A stretch of 28,808 bases of DNA from CBDCGW01 sp964430745 (GCA_964430745.1 CAYSHI010000257.1:1-28808), one strand, 5' to 3'; counted from the first letter of the stretch, positions 1-8,856 are shown. A program made the numbers and translations. The notes: generated by a model not told the origin, from the sequence alone.

Positions 1-891
1 TTCCTGTTTTCGGCTGACGCCGTCGCGCTGATCGCCCTCGCCATCGAGATCGCGCTGGGCACCGCCCTCGTTCTCGGTCTGCGCCGCATGTGGGTGTTGC
101 TGCCGGCGAGCGCCTTGACCGCCTTCTTCCTGTTCTTGACCGGTCGCCACTACTGGAACTATGCGCGGGGGATCGTGGACGACAGCGTCTCCTGCGGCTG
201 CTTCGGCAACCTTGTCCAGCGCACGCCGGCGGAGGCGTTCTGGCAGGACCTGCTGCTGCTCGTGCCCGCGCTCGCGCTGGCCTTCGTGGCCCGCCCCGCA
301 GGCGCGCTTCCCGCCAAACGACTCGGGGCCACCGCGCTCGCGACCATGCTCGGAGTGCTCTTTGCCTGGCAAGCGCCCGGCCTGCCCCTCGATGACATTG
401 CCACGCGCTTGTATCCGGGGTCGCGGGTCGCGGATCTCTGCTCAGGACGCAACGAGGGCCGGCTCTGCATCGACCTGGTGATTCCCGAGCTGGCGGAGGG
501 AGAGCACTGGGTGATGATCGCCAATGTCGCCGACCCGGACTTCGGTGAGGCGGTGGAGCAACTCAACAGTTTCGCGCTGTCGGCGGGAGAAACGAAGCTG
601 TGGGCGCTGACCGACGCCACGCCCGACGAGCAATACGCCTTTTTCTGGCAGCGGGGCCCGGTCTTCGAGATCCGCGAGGCCCCGCACGCCCTGTTGCGAC
701 CCCTCTACCGTCGACTTCCGCGTTCCTTCAAGGTTCGGGACGGCGAGGTGACCGAGACCTGGAGTGGATTACCCTATGAAACAGACGAACGGCCCATCGA
801 TGCAGAACAGCCCGTCGAAACCGAGCAGCCCGCCGACAACCACGGATCGCGAAGCGAGGACGCCCATGTGTTGGCCGCCGCATCCCGCTGA
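1..891 (+). CDS. MauE/DoxX-like membrane redox protein with C-terminal thioredoxin-like region (5' end outside window)
   Basis: The frame is open to base 1, so the N-terminus lies upstream of the window. The visible part has hydrophobic helices (about bases 25-90, 91-140, 235-290 and 325-375) and a CGCFG motif at 193-207, the cysteine pair typical of MauE/DoxX-like proteins that pass electrons to or from periplasmic thioredoxin-fold partners. After the last helix there is an extracytoplasmic part of about 170 residues whose C-terminal stretch (AFFWQRGPVFEI, then LPRSFKVRDGEV) resembles the end of redoxin folds; it has two further cysteines (CSGRNEGRLC). The next gene, a CPFC thioredoxin-like protein, starts inside the 3' end of this one, which fits one disulfide relay. 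The exact substrate is unknown. Family assignment is from motif and topology. Confidence 0.72.
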   Translation, partial: FLFSADAVALIALAIEIALGTALVLGLRRMWVLLPASALTAFFLFLTGRHYWNYARGIVDDSVSCGCFGNLVQRTPAEAFWQDLLLLVPALALAFVARPAGALPAKRLGATALATMLGVLFAWQAPGLPLDDIATRLYPGSRVADLCSGRNEGRLCIDLVIPELAEGEHWVMIANVADPDFGEAVEQLNSFALSAGETKLWALTDATPDEQYAFFWQRGPVFEIREAPHALLRPLYRRLPRSFKVRDGEVTETWSGLPYETDERPIDAEQPVETEQPADNHGSRSEDAHVLAAASR

Positions 892-1744
892 AAGCCATCA
901 GGGGAGGGTGCGCCGCTTGTGCCCGCGGCGCTTTCGTTCCCTGAGCCTCGTCGTCGTCACGGCGTGCTTCTCATTCGTCGCCCATGGGACGGCATCGGCG
1001 CAGCTCAAGCCGCCGCACGCGGTCTACAACGGCTTCCTACCCACCGAGGGCTACGTTGTCGAGGTCGACGGAGCCCCCTCGGGCGAGGCGCAGATCCTGG
1101 TGGCCGAGAGCCTGCCTGCCTTCCTCATCGTCGCCCCCGAGCTTGGCTCCGCGGCGATGCTGATGCCCCGCACCGGGATGGCACACAGCTTCGGCACCGG
1201 CTCCGTGGCGCAGTTGCCGGATGGCACCGTTGCCTTGCTCAACGATGTCGCGTTGGTGAACGAAGGTAGGTTCCAGCTCAGTGGCCGCGACGTGTCGTTC
1301 TCGGTCGGGGGGCACGCGGTTGTTCTGAAGGAAAAGCCCTTTCTCCTGGGCCTGCAGGACACCGCCGCGATGGAGGCGTCCAGCTCCGGGTATCGGGAAC
1401 GCGCGAGCCAGTACACGCCGTCCAGCGCGACGCTCGAGGAGCTCAGGTCGTTCCCGGACGGCGTGAGCGTGCGGGTCTACTTCGGCTCCTGGTGCCCGTT
1501 CTGCAGCATGTTCGTGCCGCGCATGATGAAGGTCGCGCGCGAGCTGGAGGGGTCGGGCATCGAGGTGGAGTACTACGGGCTGCCGCAACCGGCGACGCAG
1601 GACCCGATCACCACCGCGAACGGCATCGACGCGGTTCCCACCGGCATTGTCTACATCGGCGACGAAGAGGTCGGACGCATCGGCGGCAACATGTGGCAGT
1701 CGCCCGAGATGGCGCTGAAGGTCGTGCTCGATGGCCGCCGCTGA
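866..1744 (+). CDS. exported thioredoxin-fold protein, CPFC active site
   Basis: A 292-residue protein. The ATG at 866 is chosen because GAGGA lies at 856-860, five bases ahead, giving a 26-base overlap with the preceding gene; an earlier in-frame ATG at 764 has no such site. Residues 18-46 form an Arg-rich then hydrophobic signal sequence ending in TASA. The middle (about 47-180) is a beta-rich region I do not recognise. The C-terminal about 100 residues are thioredoxin-like: GSWCPFC with cysteines 210 and 213, and a cis-proline motif AVPTG at about residue 258. It is probably a periplasmic thiol-disulfide protein served by the MauE-like neighbour, as MauD/TlpA-type partners are. The direction of the redox reaction and the client proteins cannot be told from the sequence. 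Confidence 0.82.
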   Translation: MCWPPHPAESHQGRVRRLCPRRFRSLSLVVVTACFSFVAHGTASAQLKPPHAVYNGFLPTEGYVVEVDGAPSGEAQILVAESLPAFLIVAPELGSAAMLMPRTGMAHSFGTGSVAQLPDGTVALLNDVALVNEGRFQLSGRDVSFSVGGHAVVLKEKPFLLGLQDTAAMEASSSGYRERASQYTPSSATLEELRSFPDGVSVRVYFGSWCPFCSMFVPRMMKVARELEGSGIEVEYYGLPQPATQDPITTANGIDAVPTGIVYIGDEEVGRIGGNMWQSPEMALKVVLDGRR

Positions 1745-1789
1745 GCATGGCCGAGGCCTCACCGCCGGACCGCTGAGGAAGGAACCGTC

Positions 1790-3331
1790 ATGAGAAGAGC
1801 AGCCTTTGTAGCGACGATCGTCATCTTCATGATGGGGTGCGCGGAGGCGCCCGAGGTCGATGCCCCGCTGAAGATCGCCGTGGCCAAGTTCCAGCACGAG
1901 ACGTGCACCTTCTGCCCGGGGGGTGATACGACGATCGAGGATTGGACGAAGCTCAGCGAGCCTCTGAGCGGCGAAGATCTGCTGTCCTCCGGATCCTACA
2001 TCCGGGGCTTCACGAAGCGAGCGCGTGAGCTCGGAGACATGGAGCTGATCCCTCTGAGCTCGCCCGTCGGCGTGTTCGGAGGCTCCTCGAGAAGCTGGAA
2101 CACGAAGGAGACGTTCGACCATTTCGTGAACGAGATGATCGCGGAGCTCCAGGCCGTCATGCCCGTCGACGGCGTCTACTTGGCGTTGCACGGCGCCATG
2201 GCGGTGCGCGAAGTGCCGCGACCGGAAGCGGAGATCGCGCGGAGGTTCCGGGAGGTCGTGGGGCCCGACGTTCCCATCGCCGGCACCTTCGACCTGCACG
2301 GCAACGAAGACGAAGAGTTCCTACGCTGGGCCGACTTCGCGTTGGTCACGAAGCGCTACCCACACTACGACGCCTACATCCAGGGCGAGCGCGCGGCGCG
2401 GGCCCTCCGGCTGGCGGCCCGGGGCGAGTACCGGCCCACGACGGCGACGCGAAAGCCCGGGATCCTCACGGCGACCGTGCTTCAGTGGACCGGCCAGTCA
2501 CCCTCGATGGACATCATGGAGCGTGCCCGCCGTTGGGAGGCTCGAGAGAGCGACGCGTACGTGAGCGTCTTCTATGGCTACCCCTGGTCGGACGTCCCCG
2601 ACGTCGGCGCCACCGTGCACGTCATGACCAATGGAGATCAGGCGCTGGCGGACCGCATTGCCGACGACATGGACGATTTCATCTGGCGTGTGAGGGACTT
2701 TGCCGTCGGCCGGTATCCCGAGCCCGCGGAGGCCGCCCGGATCGTGCGTCAGGCCGTCGCCGACGAAGCGATACCCGTGGCGGTCGGCGATCACAGCGAC
2801 CGACCGGGCGACGCCACCCATATCCTGAAGGCGTTCGAGGGCGCCGGGATCGCCAAGGTCCTCTACGGCACCATCACATCGCCTGAAACGCTCGCCGCCA
2901 TGAGTGAGGCTTCGACGACACCGGGCGACGCGTTCGATATGGAGGTCGGTGGCTTCACCCCGTCGGGAGGAACGCCCGCCCACATCCAAGGGACCGTTCG
3001 TTACTTCGGCGAGGGGCTCGGCTACGAGCAGATCGCAGCGGTGGCCTTCGGGGACGGCAACCTCGTCATCATCACTCCCACCTACGAGCAGGTGACGCAG
3101 CCGGAGAACTTTCGCTTCGGAGACATTGACCCGGACGCCTACGACGTGATCGTCGTGAAGTCGCGGGTGCACTTTCGCAGAGGCTTCGACGAGGCCGGCT
3201 ACGCGAAGACGATTGTCGTGGTCGAAGCGCCGGAACCGTTCGTGGGAACGACGTTTCTCGAGGCTCTTCCCTACGAGCACGTGAATCTGGACGAGTACTT
3301 TCCCTTCGGGAGCCCACCGCACCGGCGATGA
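1790..3331 (+). CDS. exported M81-family metallopeptidase (MlrC/microcystinase C-like)
   Basis: A 513-residue protein preceded by GAGGAAGGAA at 1775-1784. It matches the M81/MlrC family along its length; the family prototype hydrolyses linearised microcystin in sphingomonads, but most members have no known substrate. Likely zinc ligands are present: E37 in QHET, H134 in LHGAM, D168 and H170 in DLHGN and H192 in YPHYD, and the 134/168/170/192 spacing agrees with what I recall of the characterised enzyme. The C-terminal half contains DHSDRPGDATH, a typical family block. Unlike the usual cytoplasmic members, this one starts with a short signal peptide ending in MMGC (Cys17), a lipobox, so it is probably a lipoprotein. 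It lies 45 bases after the thioredoxin gene on the same strand, probably in one operon. Confidence 0.85.
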   Translation: MRRAAFVATIVIFMMGCAEAPEVDAPLKIAVAKFQHETCTFCPGGDTTIEDWTKLSEPLSGEDLLSSGSYIRGFTKRARELGDMELIPLSSPVGVFGGSSRSWNTKETFDHFVNEMIAELQAVMPVDGVYLALHGAMAVREVPRPEAEIARRFREVVGPDVPIAGTFDLHGNEDEEFLRWADFALVTKRYPHYDAYIQGERAARALRLAARGEYRPTTATRKPGILTATVLQWTGQSPSMDIMERARRWEARESDAYVSVFYGYPWSDVPDVGATVHVMTNGDQALADRIADDMDDFIWRVRDFAVGRYPEPAEAARIVRQAVADEAIPVAVGDHSDRPGDATHILKAFEGAGIAKVLYGTITSPETLAAMSEASTTPGDAFDMEVGGFTPSGGTPAHIQGTVRYFGEGLGYEQIAAVAFGDGNLVIITPTYEQVTQPENFRFGDIDPDAYDVIVVKSRVHFRRGFDEAGYAKTIVVVEAPEPFVGTTFLEALPYEHVNLDEYFPFGSPPHRR

Positions 3332-3432
3332 GGGGCTGAGATGGGCAGCGTCGTACGACGCCCCCAGGTAAGATCTGCCGTCGGCGCGACGGGGCGACGA
3401 ATCCGAAACGAACGACAAACAGGGGACCATTC

Positions 3433-3807
3433 ATGAGCGACGAACAGCACATCAAAGACACCATCCAGACCTACTTCGACTGCATGTACGAGTCGAGCGG
3501 CGACAAGGCCCGCGCCGCGTTTCACCCGAACGCGAAGATCACCGGTTATCTCCACGGCGACCTGGCCGAGATGCCGGTGGAAGATTTCGCCGGCTTCGTC
3601 GCCGGCCAGCAGCCGTCAGCGAAGGAGAAGGGCGAGCCGGCCCGGCTCGACATCGTCTCGCTCGACATCGCCGGCGAGACCGCGGTTACCCGCGTGCGAT
3701 GTGATTACCTCGGACTCACCTTCCTCGACACGCTGTCACTGCTGAAGTCTGACGGCGAATGGCGGATCTACAACAAGCTGTTTCACGTCGAGGGCGAGGT
3801 GGGCTGA
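3433..3807 (+). CDS. NTF2-fold protein of the putative lumazine-binding (SnoaL-like) family
   Basis: A 124-residue cytoplasmic-type protein without a signal sequence. AGGGGA lies about seven bases before the ATG. The pattern is that of the NTF2-like/Lumazine_bd_2 superfamily: an N-terminal helix (IKDTIQTYFDCMYESS), the FHPNAKITGYLHG strand region, and a C-terminal sheet ending DTLSLLKSDGEWRIYNKLFHV. Such proteins are small cone-shaped domains that bind or isomerise small molecules, or are non-enzymatic; no conserved catalytic pair can be assigned here. It is about 100 bases after the M81 gene and about 195 bases before the sulfatase, so it may be transcribed separately from both. Confidence 0.78.
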   Translation: MSDEQHIKDTIQTYFDCMYESSGDKARAAFHPNAKITGYLHGDLAEMPVEDFAGFVAGQQPSAKEKGEPARLDIVSLDIAGETAVTRVRCDYLGLTFLDTLSLLKSDGEWRIYNKLFHVEGEVG

Positions 3808-4002
3808 TCTGATCACCCGCCCCCGGCTCGGACAGTGCCGTACTGTCGATCGCGTTTGTCGTTGCGCGGTGGCGGGTATGGTAGACCGACCTCGGGCGAC
3901 GGTGACAGCCGTGTGGCGTGGTCAGCTCCTGGGGTCCATAACCGACGCGAGCGTGTAGAACTGTGGCAAGCGAGATGCGAAGTGCACGCTGAGGAGTAGC
4001 TG

Positions 4003-5505
4003 ATGAAATACAGCCTGAGAGCAATGGTCGGTGTCTTGCTGTTGACGAGCTCCGCGCTCACCGGAGCTTCCGCGGCGCATGAGAAGGCTCCCGGGCAAAA
4101 CATCGTTTTGCTCATATCCGATGACCACAGCCCCGATCTCGGAGTCTACGGCAACCCGGTCATCAGGACTCCGCACCTCGACGCGCTGGCTGAAGATGGC
4201 GTCAGGTTCACGAATGCCTTCGCGACGACGGCGAGTTGCAGCGCCAGCAGGTCCGTGATCCTGACCGGCCTGCACAATCATCGAAACGGTCAATACGGAC
4301 ACAATCACGACTTCCATCGTTTCGAGTCATGGGATGACGTGAAGACCTTGCCGGTCTTGCTGAGCGAGGCAGGCTACCGGACCGCCAGCGCCGGCAAGTT
4401 TCACATCGGTGCCCCGGACACCTACGCGTTCGACACTCAGGTGGGCAGTGAGCCTCGCAACTCGCCGGCCATGGCCGAGGAGGCGCGCGATTTCATCGCG
4501 GCCAACGACGAGCGGCCGTTCTTCCTCTACTTTGCGACCTATGACCCTCACCGAGGCGGACGGTGGCGTGCGGATGGGAGTCGCGCGGGCCTCGAGGATA
4601 TCGATACTCCCGACGATTTCGGCAACACGACCGAAGAAGCTCGCAGCGTCCCCGCTGTCACGTACACGGCGGATGAAGTGATCGTTCCGCCATTCCTGCC
4701 GGACACACCCATGACTCGCATCGAGCTGGCGCAGTACTACCAGGCGGTGTCGCGAATGGACGCGGGCGTCGGCAGGGTCATCCAGATCCTGAAGGAGGAG
4801 GACGTTTACGACGATACGCTGATCATCTACATGTCCGATCACGGCATCGCTTTTCAGGGGGCCAAGACGACGACGTACGAACCGGGACTACGCTCGCCCC
4901 TGATCGTGCGCGATCCGAACGCCGAGAGGCGCGGGTCCGTCAATGAAGCCCTGGTCAGCTGGGTCGATATCACCCCGACGATTCTCGAATTTGCCGGCGT
5001 CGACGAACCCACCTACGAGCTACAGATCATGCTCGAACCGGTCCGCGAACAAATGGAAGAGACGCACGGTCTTCACGGACGATCATTCCTGGGGATTCTC
5101 GATCAGGAGACGCCGAGCGGCTGGGACGAGATCTACGCATCGCACACGTTTCACGAGATTCAGATGTACTACCCGATGCGCGTCGTGCGGGGCCGCAAGT
5201 TCAAGCTCATTTGGAACATCGCGCACGGATTGACCTACCCATCCGCCGCTGATTTGTGGGAATCGCCGACGTGGCAACGAATCTACAGGCAGGGGCCTGA
5301 CGTCCTGTATGGGCCGCGAACGGTAGGCGCCTACCTCGAGCGCCCGGAGTTCGAGCTGTATGACCTCGAATCCGACCCGGTCGAAGGCACGAACCTGGCC
5401 GATGACCCGGCGTTCGCCGACGTGTTGGAAGCGCACAAGAGGAAGATCCAGGATTTCCAGCGAACGACCCAGGATCCCTGGTTGTTGAAGTGGACGTATC
5501 AGTAG
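4003..5505 (+). CDS. exported formylglycine-type sulfatase, heparan N-sulfatase (SGSH)-like
   Basis: A 500-residue sulfatase with GAGGAG at 3991-3996, six bases before the ATG, and a signal peptide cleaved near ASAA (residue 25). The N-terminal metal site is SDDHSPDLG (D40, D41). The activation motif is C79-S-A-S-R83 followed by LTGLHNHRNGQYG, very like the SGSH branch of family S1, and the C-terminus LYDLESDPVEGTNLADDP ending in TTQDPW is also SGSH-like. The cysteine would be converted to formylglycine; alanine replaces the proline of CxPxR, a variant known in bacterial sulfatases. A likely role is desulfation of an N- or O-sulfated sugar outside the cytoplasm. No canonical FGE or anSME maturase is in this window (see the SUMF1-like gene at 25709). 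It converges with the deiminase gene. Confidence 0.88.
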   Translation: MKYSLRAMVGVLLLTSSALTGASAAHEKAPGQNIVLLISDDHSPDLGVYGNPVIRTPHLDALAEDGVRFTNAFATTASCSASRSVILTGLHNHRNGQYGHNHDFHRFESWDDVKTLPVLLSEAGYRTASAGKFHIGAPDTYAFDTQVGSEPRNSPAMAEEARDFIAANDERPFFLYFATYDPHRGGRWRADGSRAGLEDIDTPDDFGNTTEEARSVPAVTYTADEVIVPPFLPDTPMTRIELAQYYQAVSRMDAGVGRVIQILKEEDVYDDTLIIYMSDHGIAFQGAKTTTYEPGLRSPLIVRDPNAERRGSVNEALVSWVDITPTILEFAGVDEPTYELQIMLEPVREQMEETHGLHGRSFLGILDQETPSGWDEIYASHTFHEIQMYYPMRVVRGRKFKLIWNIAHGLTYPSAADLWESPTWQRIYRQGPDVLYGPRTVGAYLERPEFELYDLESDPVEGTNLADDPAFADVLEAHKRKIQDFQRTTQDPWLLKWTYQ

Positions 5506-5548
5506 CGGGTCGTCTCGCGTCGGTCGCTGCCCATGCACGAGAAGCTCG

Positions 5549-6661
5549 TCATCGGCGCCGGCGGGCGCCGATCGTCGATGCCGCCGGCTGATCGTTGGTG
5601 TGGCAGTGGGCGCCGCCGCCGGCCGCCCAGCCGGCGAGCATCTCGATCATGTAGACGTCGCGGCCGGGGAAGTAGCCTTCGATGCGCGCCTTGGCAGCTG
5701 CGTCGGTTTCCGGGTTGTCGAAGCCGACCGCGATAACGAAGCCGTTGCCGACGATCCAGTTGAGGTAGTTCGTGTCGAACTCCTCGTCGCGGAACCGTGA
5801 TGTTCCCTCGATCGGCTCGCGGATCACCGTGAGCCCAGCGGCCGCGATGCTTGCGGCTGCATTGTCGAAGATGGCGTCGTTGCGGCCGTCGTTGGGTCGG
5901 CACTTCGAGGTTGCCGTGCAATCCGGTACCACCGCGGTCGTCGCATCGATGAAACGGGCGATCCCGTCGATGTGTCCCTTGGTACGGTCGCCCTCGGGTA
6001 TTCCCTCGACGAACACCACCTTGCTGACGCCGAAGTGTTTCTTCAAGTCGGCCTCGCCCTGGGCTCGAGAATAGCCGGCGTTGCGTTCCGGGTCGCCAAT
6101 GGTGCTCCAGTTGAGGATTACCGTGTCGACACCGTTGAACTCCAGGTTGCCGCGCTCATGCACGATGTCGACGGTATCGACCGGCATGGCCAGGTACTCG
6201 CCGACTCGCTCCGGCACCGTGTTATCGCTCTCGTACGGAACGTCGGTGCCGAAGCCACCCCCCCAGGCGTTGAGGCCCCAGTTCTGGATGCGCAACTCGC
6301 CGTCGTCGATCACGTACACGGGCCCGTTGTCTCGCATCCAGGCGCTGTCATTCGGGATCACGTGCCACACGATGTTGGCGTGGTCGGGGTCGGCCCCGGC
6401 GTTCGATATCGCGACACGCGCCTCGTTCCGGATGCTGTCCGATCCGCACAGGATGTGGAGCTTTTCGTACTCCACGATCACCGCGGTCATCTTGGCGAAG
6501 GCGGGCTCATACGACTTTTCCCAGCGGCCCGGCCACTGCAGCCACATCGCCTCCTGCGGCTCCCACTCGGCGGGTACCCGCCTGCCGGATGCCTGTGGCA
6601 CCCCAGAAACAACGTCCGCACTCGCCGGCACCGTGGCCCAGGCGAGCACTATGAGTACCAA
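5549..6661 (-). CDS. exported agmatine/peptidylarginine deiminase, PAD_porph family
   Basis: About 370 residues of the Porphyromonas-type deiminase family, which hydrolyses the guanidinium of agmatine or peptidyl-arginine to give ammonia and a ureido product. Catalytic landmarks are present: WMRDNGP with D111, GHIDGIARF carrying the His-x-Asp pair, and the nucleophile C353 in GGGAHCHTNDQP. The N-terminus is hydrophobic (VLIVLAWATVPASA), so it is probably exported, as in Porphyromonas PPAD; most agmatine deiminases are cytoplasmic. The start is uncertain: the best in-frame choice is TTG at 6661 without a clear ribosome site, and an upstream ATG at 6698 lies in another frame, so a small frameshift near the start cannot be excluded. 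The last codons (TIGARRRR) are formed by a perfect hairpin at 5551-5572. Confidence 0.85.
   Translation of the reverse strand: MVLIVLAWATVPASADVVSGVPQASGRRVPAEWEPQEAMWLQWPGRWEKSYEPAFAKMTAVIVEYEKLHILCGSDSIRNEARVAISNAGADPDHANIVWHVIPNDSAWMRDNGPVYVIDDGELRIQNWGLNAWGGGFGTDVPYESDNTVPERVGEYLAMPVDTVDIVHERGNLEFNGVDTVILNWSTIGDPERNAGYSRAQGEADLKKHFGVSKVVFVEGIPEGDRTKGHIDGIARFIDATTAVVPDCTATSKCRPNDGRNDAIFDNAAASIAAAGLTVIREPIEGTSRFRDEEFDTNYLNWIVGNGFVIAVGFDNPETDAAAKARIEGYFPGRDVYMIEMLAGWAAGGGAHCHTNDQPAASTIGARRRR
5551..5572. terminator. perfect 9-bp hairpin between convergent genes
   Basis: ATCGGCGCC at 5551-5559 and GGCGCCGAT at 5564-5572 pair perfectly around a four-base loop. It lies 45 bases after the sulfatase stop and inside the last codons of the convergent deiminase gene. 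No T-run follows on either side, so it is either a GC-rich stem stabilising or ending the sulfatase transcript, or simply coding sequence. Confidence 0.35.
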
Positions 6662-6850
6662 GACCGCAGCGCTCTGAAACCTCGTGGTGGAGAAACATAC
6701 CCGAGGATCAGGGAGAGAACCACAGAGAGCGGAGCAGCAGGCGATGCCCGCGACGCAAGTCCTCTCAGGCCCCAGCTACCGGGCCGCCCGGAGCATGTCA
6801 AGCTACGATTCAGCGATCTTCATTGTCATGAGCAACACCGGCGTACTGCC
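6662..6850. other. divergent intergenic region
   Basis: 189 bases between the deiminase (-) and the GT-C-like gene (+). It should hold both promoters, but I see no convincing -35/-10 pair and no RNA gene. A short run GTCATGAGC (6826-6834) resembles CCATGAGC at the true start at 6851 but is out of frame. Confidence 0.4.
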
Positions 6851-8638
6851 ATGAGCGACACCACCCCACAGCCCAGCGGCCTGTCCTCGGACCGCGCCGA
6901 TCGAGCTGCCGGCACCGAGGTTGAGGGCGGCCGGTGGAATGACGTCCGCGTCTTCGCCACCGGTTTGGCGAGCGTCAATGTGGTTCTGATCCTTGTTTTC
7001 GCCCTGTATCCCAAGATGCTGACCGCCATGGGCGATTCGCTCGCCTACGTTGCCACGGCCGGGAACATCATCCACCACGGCAAGTTCTATATGCCCTTCC
7101 CGAGTGCGAACTACCCCGTGGGCTTCTCGGTCGTTCTCGCGCCGGCCAACGCATTTCAGAGCAACTTCTGGCGTTTCTTCTTCATGTACACGACGCAGCT
7201 TGTCTTCGTGAATGCCTGCGCGATCGCCGTGTACCGGAGCTTGCAGGGACGCGAGGACAATCGGAGAGTCGCCTGGGCGGCGCTCGCGGTGGTGATGACG
7301 CCGGGCCTCGTTTCAGAGCTGATCCCGCGGGTCTTCTCGGAGACGGTGTTCACCGCCTCTATCGTTCTTGCTTTCCTTTTCCTCGCCCGAGCCGTTGAGC
7401 GTGACAGCGCCATCGACTGGTTCCTGGCGTCCGTCGCGACGTTCTTCTCCTGCACGGTCAGGGTCATCGGCATCGGGGTCGTCATGTCCTTGATCGTGGT
7501 GGTCATGGCAGACCTGGTATTCCGGGGTAGGAAGTCCGTCGGGATCCTCATTCCGGCGCTCATCGGAGCGCTCGTTGGGCTCGGCCCGCTTCTCGCTCAG
7601 CGCCTCAGTGCGTGGATCCACGAGCCGTCGGTGTTCATCGAGCACTACCGCACGATGATTCCGAGCTACCTCGAGTGGATGGGCGCGGCTTTTACCACGA
7701 AAGACGGGTTCGCCATGCTCGTGAATGCGGCGTGGTGGCAGACCTCGATGCTTGTCTTCTTGTCACTCGGTGCCGCCGTCGTTTTCTTTACTTACTCGGG
7801 CCGACTCGTCGAAGGCGGTTGGGCAGGGATACGGGCGAACCGCCAATTCGTCGAGCCCTATCTGTTCGTGGCGATCTTCGCCTTGTTCGCGCTCGCGCAG
7901 GCGATCGTTCACGGCTACGGATACGTCCTGGATCCGAACCGTGCCGACGTCCAGATGAGGTACCTGTTACCCCCGAGCGCCCTGCTGCTCGTCGCCAGCG
8001 TGTTCTTCACCGAGAAGCACCCGGAGTCGGCTCGAGTGTTCCGAACGCACCGGGGCGTGATCTTGACTCTGGTCGTGATCCTATCCGGCGTACTGGTCAC
8101 GACGTTTCCCCTGGAACGACTGCGGGGATACAGGCTCCACTCGCTCGACTACGTGGCTGAGCTGATTGGCTTCCCGATGCCTCCCGTTTCTTTGTTGGCG
8201 ATCTTGTTCCCCGCGGTGTTCTTCTTCGCCTGGTGCCGCGGCAAGCCGGGGTATCTTCTGCTCTTCGTTGCTTCCTCGCTGCTCTTCTTCGGATCGTTTC
8301 TCCGGTTTTCGGCCGCGAGGATCCAGAACGGGCCGGCGATCGAGCGACGGGAGCTCCGCCTGGTTGCCGACCTGTACCGGCACTCGGTGTTCGAGCAAAG
8401 CGACATAAGCAGCATCTGGCTGTTGCACCCCGGAACAGGATCGGGTGGCTACTTCGAGCTGCACTCGAAGGTGTTCTACAAGAAGGACTATCACTACCAC
8501 GTCGGCACCTACGAGGAGTTCTTCGAGGTGCCCTCCGCGGTCCGCGGAAGAACGATCGTGTTTGCTCGCCGGGGCGACGAAATCGATTGCCGAAGACTGG
8601 CAACCGGGTCAGAGCAGACGCTCTGGGTGTGCCCTTAG
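6851..8638 (+). CDS. polytopic membrane protein, GT-C-like glycosyltransferase candidate
   Basis: 595 residues from the ATG at 6851; the frame stays open far upstream, but that part is antisense to the deiminase gene. A short cytoplasmic N-terminus is followed by about 11-12 hydrophobic helices. After the first helix (about 33-53) an acidic residue, D62, in GDSLAYVATAGNIIHHGKF and then NYPVGFS (87-93) fit the first-loop pattern of GT-C lipid-phosphate-sugar-dependent transferases (the PMT/ArnT/GT39-like group). The last about 90 residues are a soluble extracytoplasmic tail. No ribosome-binding site is evident. If the assignment is right, it moves a sugar from a polyprenyl-phosphate donor to a lipid, glycan or protein; the acceptor is unknown. 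Directly behind its stop lies an orphan hydrolase C-terminus. Confidence 0.7.
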   Translation: MSDTTPQPSGLSSDRADRAAGTEVEGGRWNDVRVFATGLASVNVVLILVFALYPKMLTAMGDSLAYVATAGNIIHHGKFYMPFPSANYPVGFSVVLAPANAFQSNFWRFFFMYTTQLVFVNACAIAVYRSLQGREDNRRVAWAALAVVMTPGLVSELIPRVFSETVFTASIVLAFLFLARAVERDSAIDWFLASVATFFSCTVRVIGIGVVMSLIVVVMADLVFRGRKSVGILIPALIGALVGLGPLLAQRLSAWIHEPSVFIEHYRTMIPSYLEWMGAAFTTKDGFAMLVNAAWWQTSMLVFLSLGAAVVFFTYSGRLVEGGWAGIRANRQFVEPYLFVAIFALFALAQAIVHGYGYVLDPNRADVQMRYLLPPSALLLVASVFFTEKHPESARVFRTHRGVILTLVVILSGVLVTTFPLERLRGYRLHSLDYVAELIGFPMPPVSLLAILFPAVFFFAWCRGKPGYLLLFVASSLLFFGSFLRFSAARIQNGPAIERRELRLVADLYRHSVFEQSDISSIWLLHPGTGSGGYFELHSKVFYKKDYHYHVGTYEEFFEVPSAVRGRTIVFARRGDEIDCRRLATGSEQTLWVCP

Positions 8639-8639
8639 G

Positions 8640-8795
8640 GCCAGCGGGACCGGTGGGCAACGACTGACGATCCTTCCCGACATAGACACGGTGGTCGTGC
8701 ATCTCATGGATACCGACAAGCGCGGGGGGCCGAGGATCGGTACCGGTACCTACAATCGACTGTTGCGCTTGGTGCTGGAGGCCCGGGTCCGTTGA
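8640..8795 (+). pseudogene. orphan C-terminus of a beta-lactamase-family serine hydrolase
   Basis: Starting two bases after the GT-C stop, a frame different from it reads ASGTGGQRLTILPDIDTVVV, then HLMDTDKRGGPRIGTGTYNR, then LLRLVLEARVR and a stop. This resembles the last about 50 residues of PF00144 serine hydrolases, where a GGQ turn, a P-D/S-x-D-x-V-V-V-H strand and a closing LL-x-x-IL-x-A helix are usual. No start codon or upstream catalytic domain remains, as the sequence before it is the GT-C gene. I read it as a gene truncated from its 5' side. The likeness is from memory of the family, not from an alignment. Confidence 0.5.
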
Positions 8796-8856
8796 AGCCA
8801 TACCTCGTTGTCTACTAGGCTGGAGCCGGCTTCTCGCCTCCAACAAGGGGGATGAC

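Noticed and set aside
3808..4002. Possible small RNA or gene in the 195-base gap before the sulfatase
   Set aside because: No start with ribosome site other than that of the sulfatase, no strong stem, no family resemblance.
5972..6850. Upstream extension of the GT-C frame by 293 codons
   Set aside because: It lies antisense to the deiminase catalytic region; the first helix and sensible N-terminus start after the ATG at 6851.
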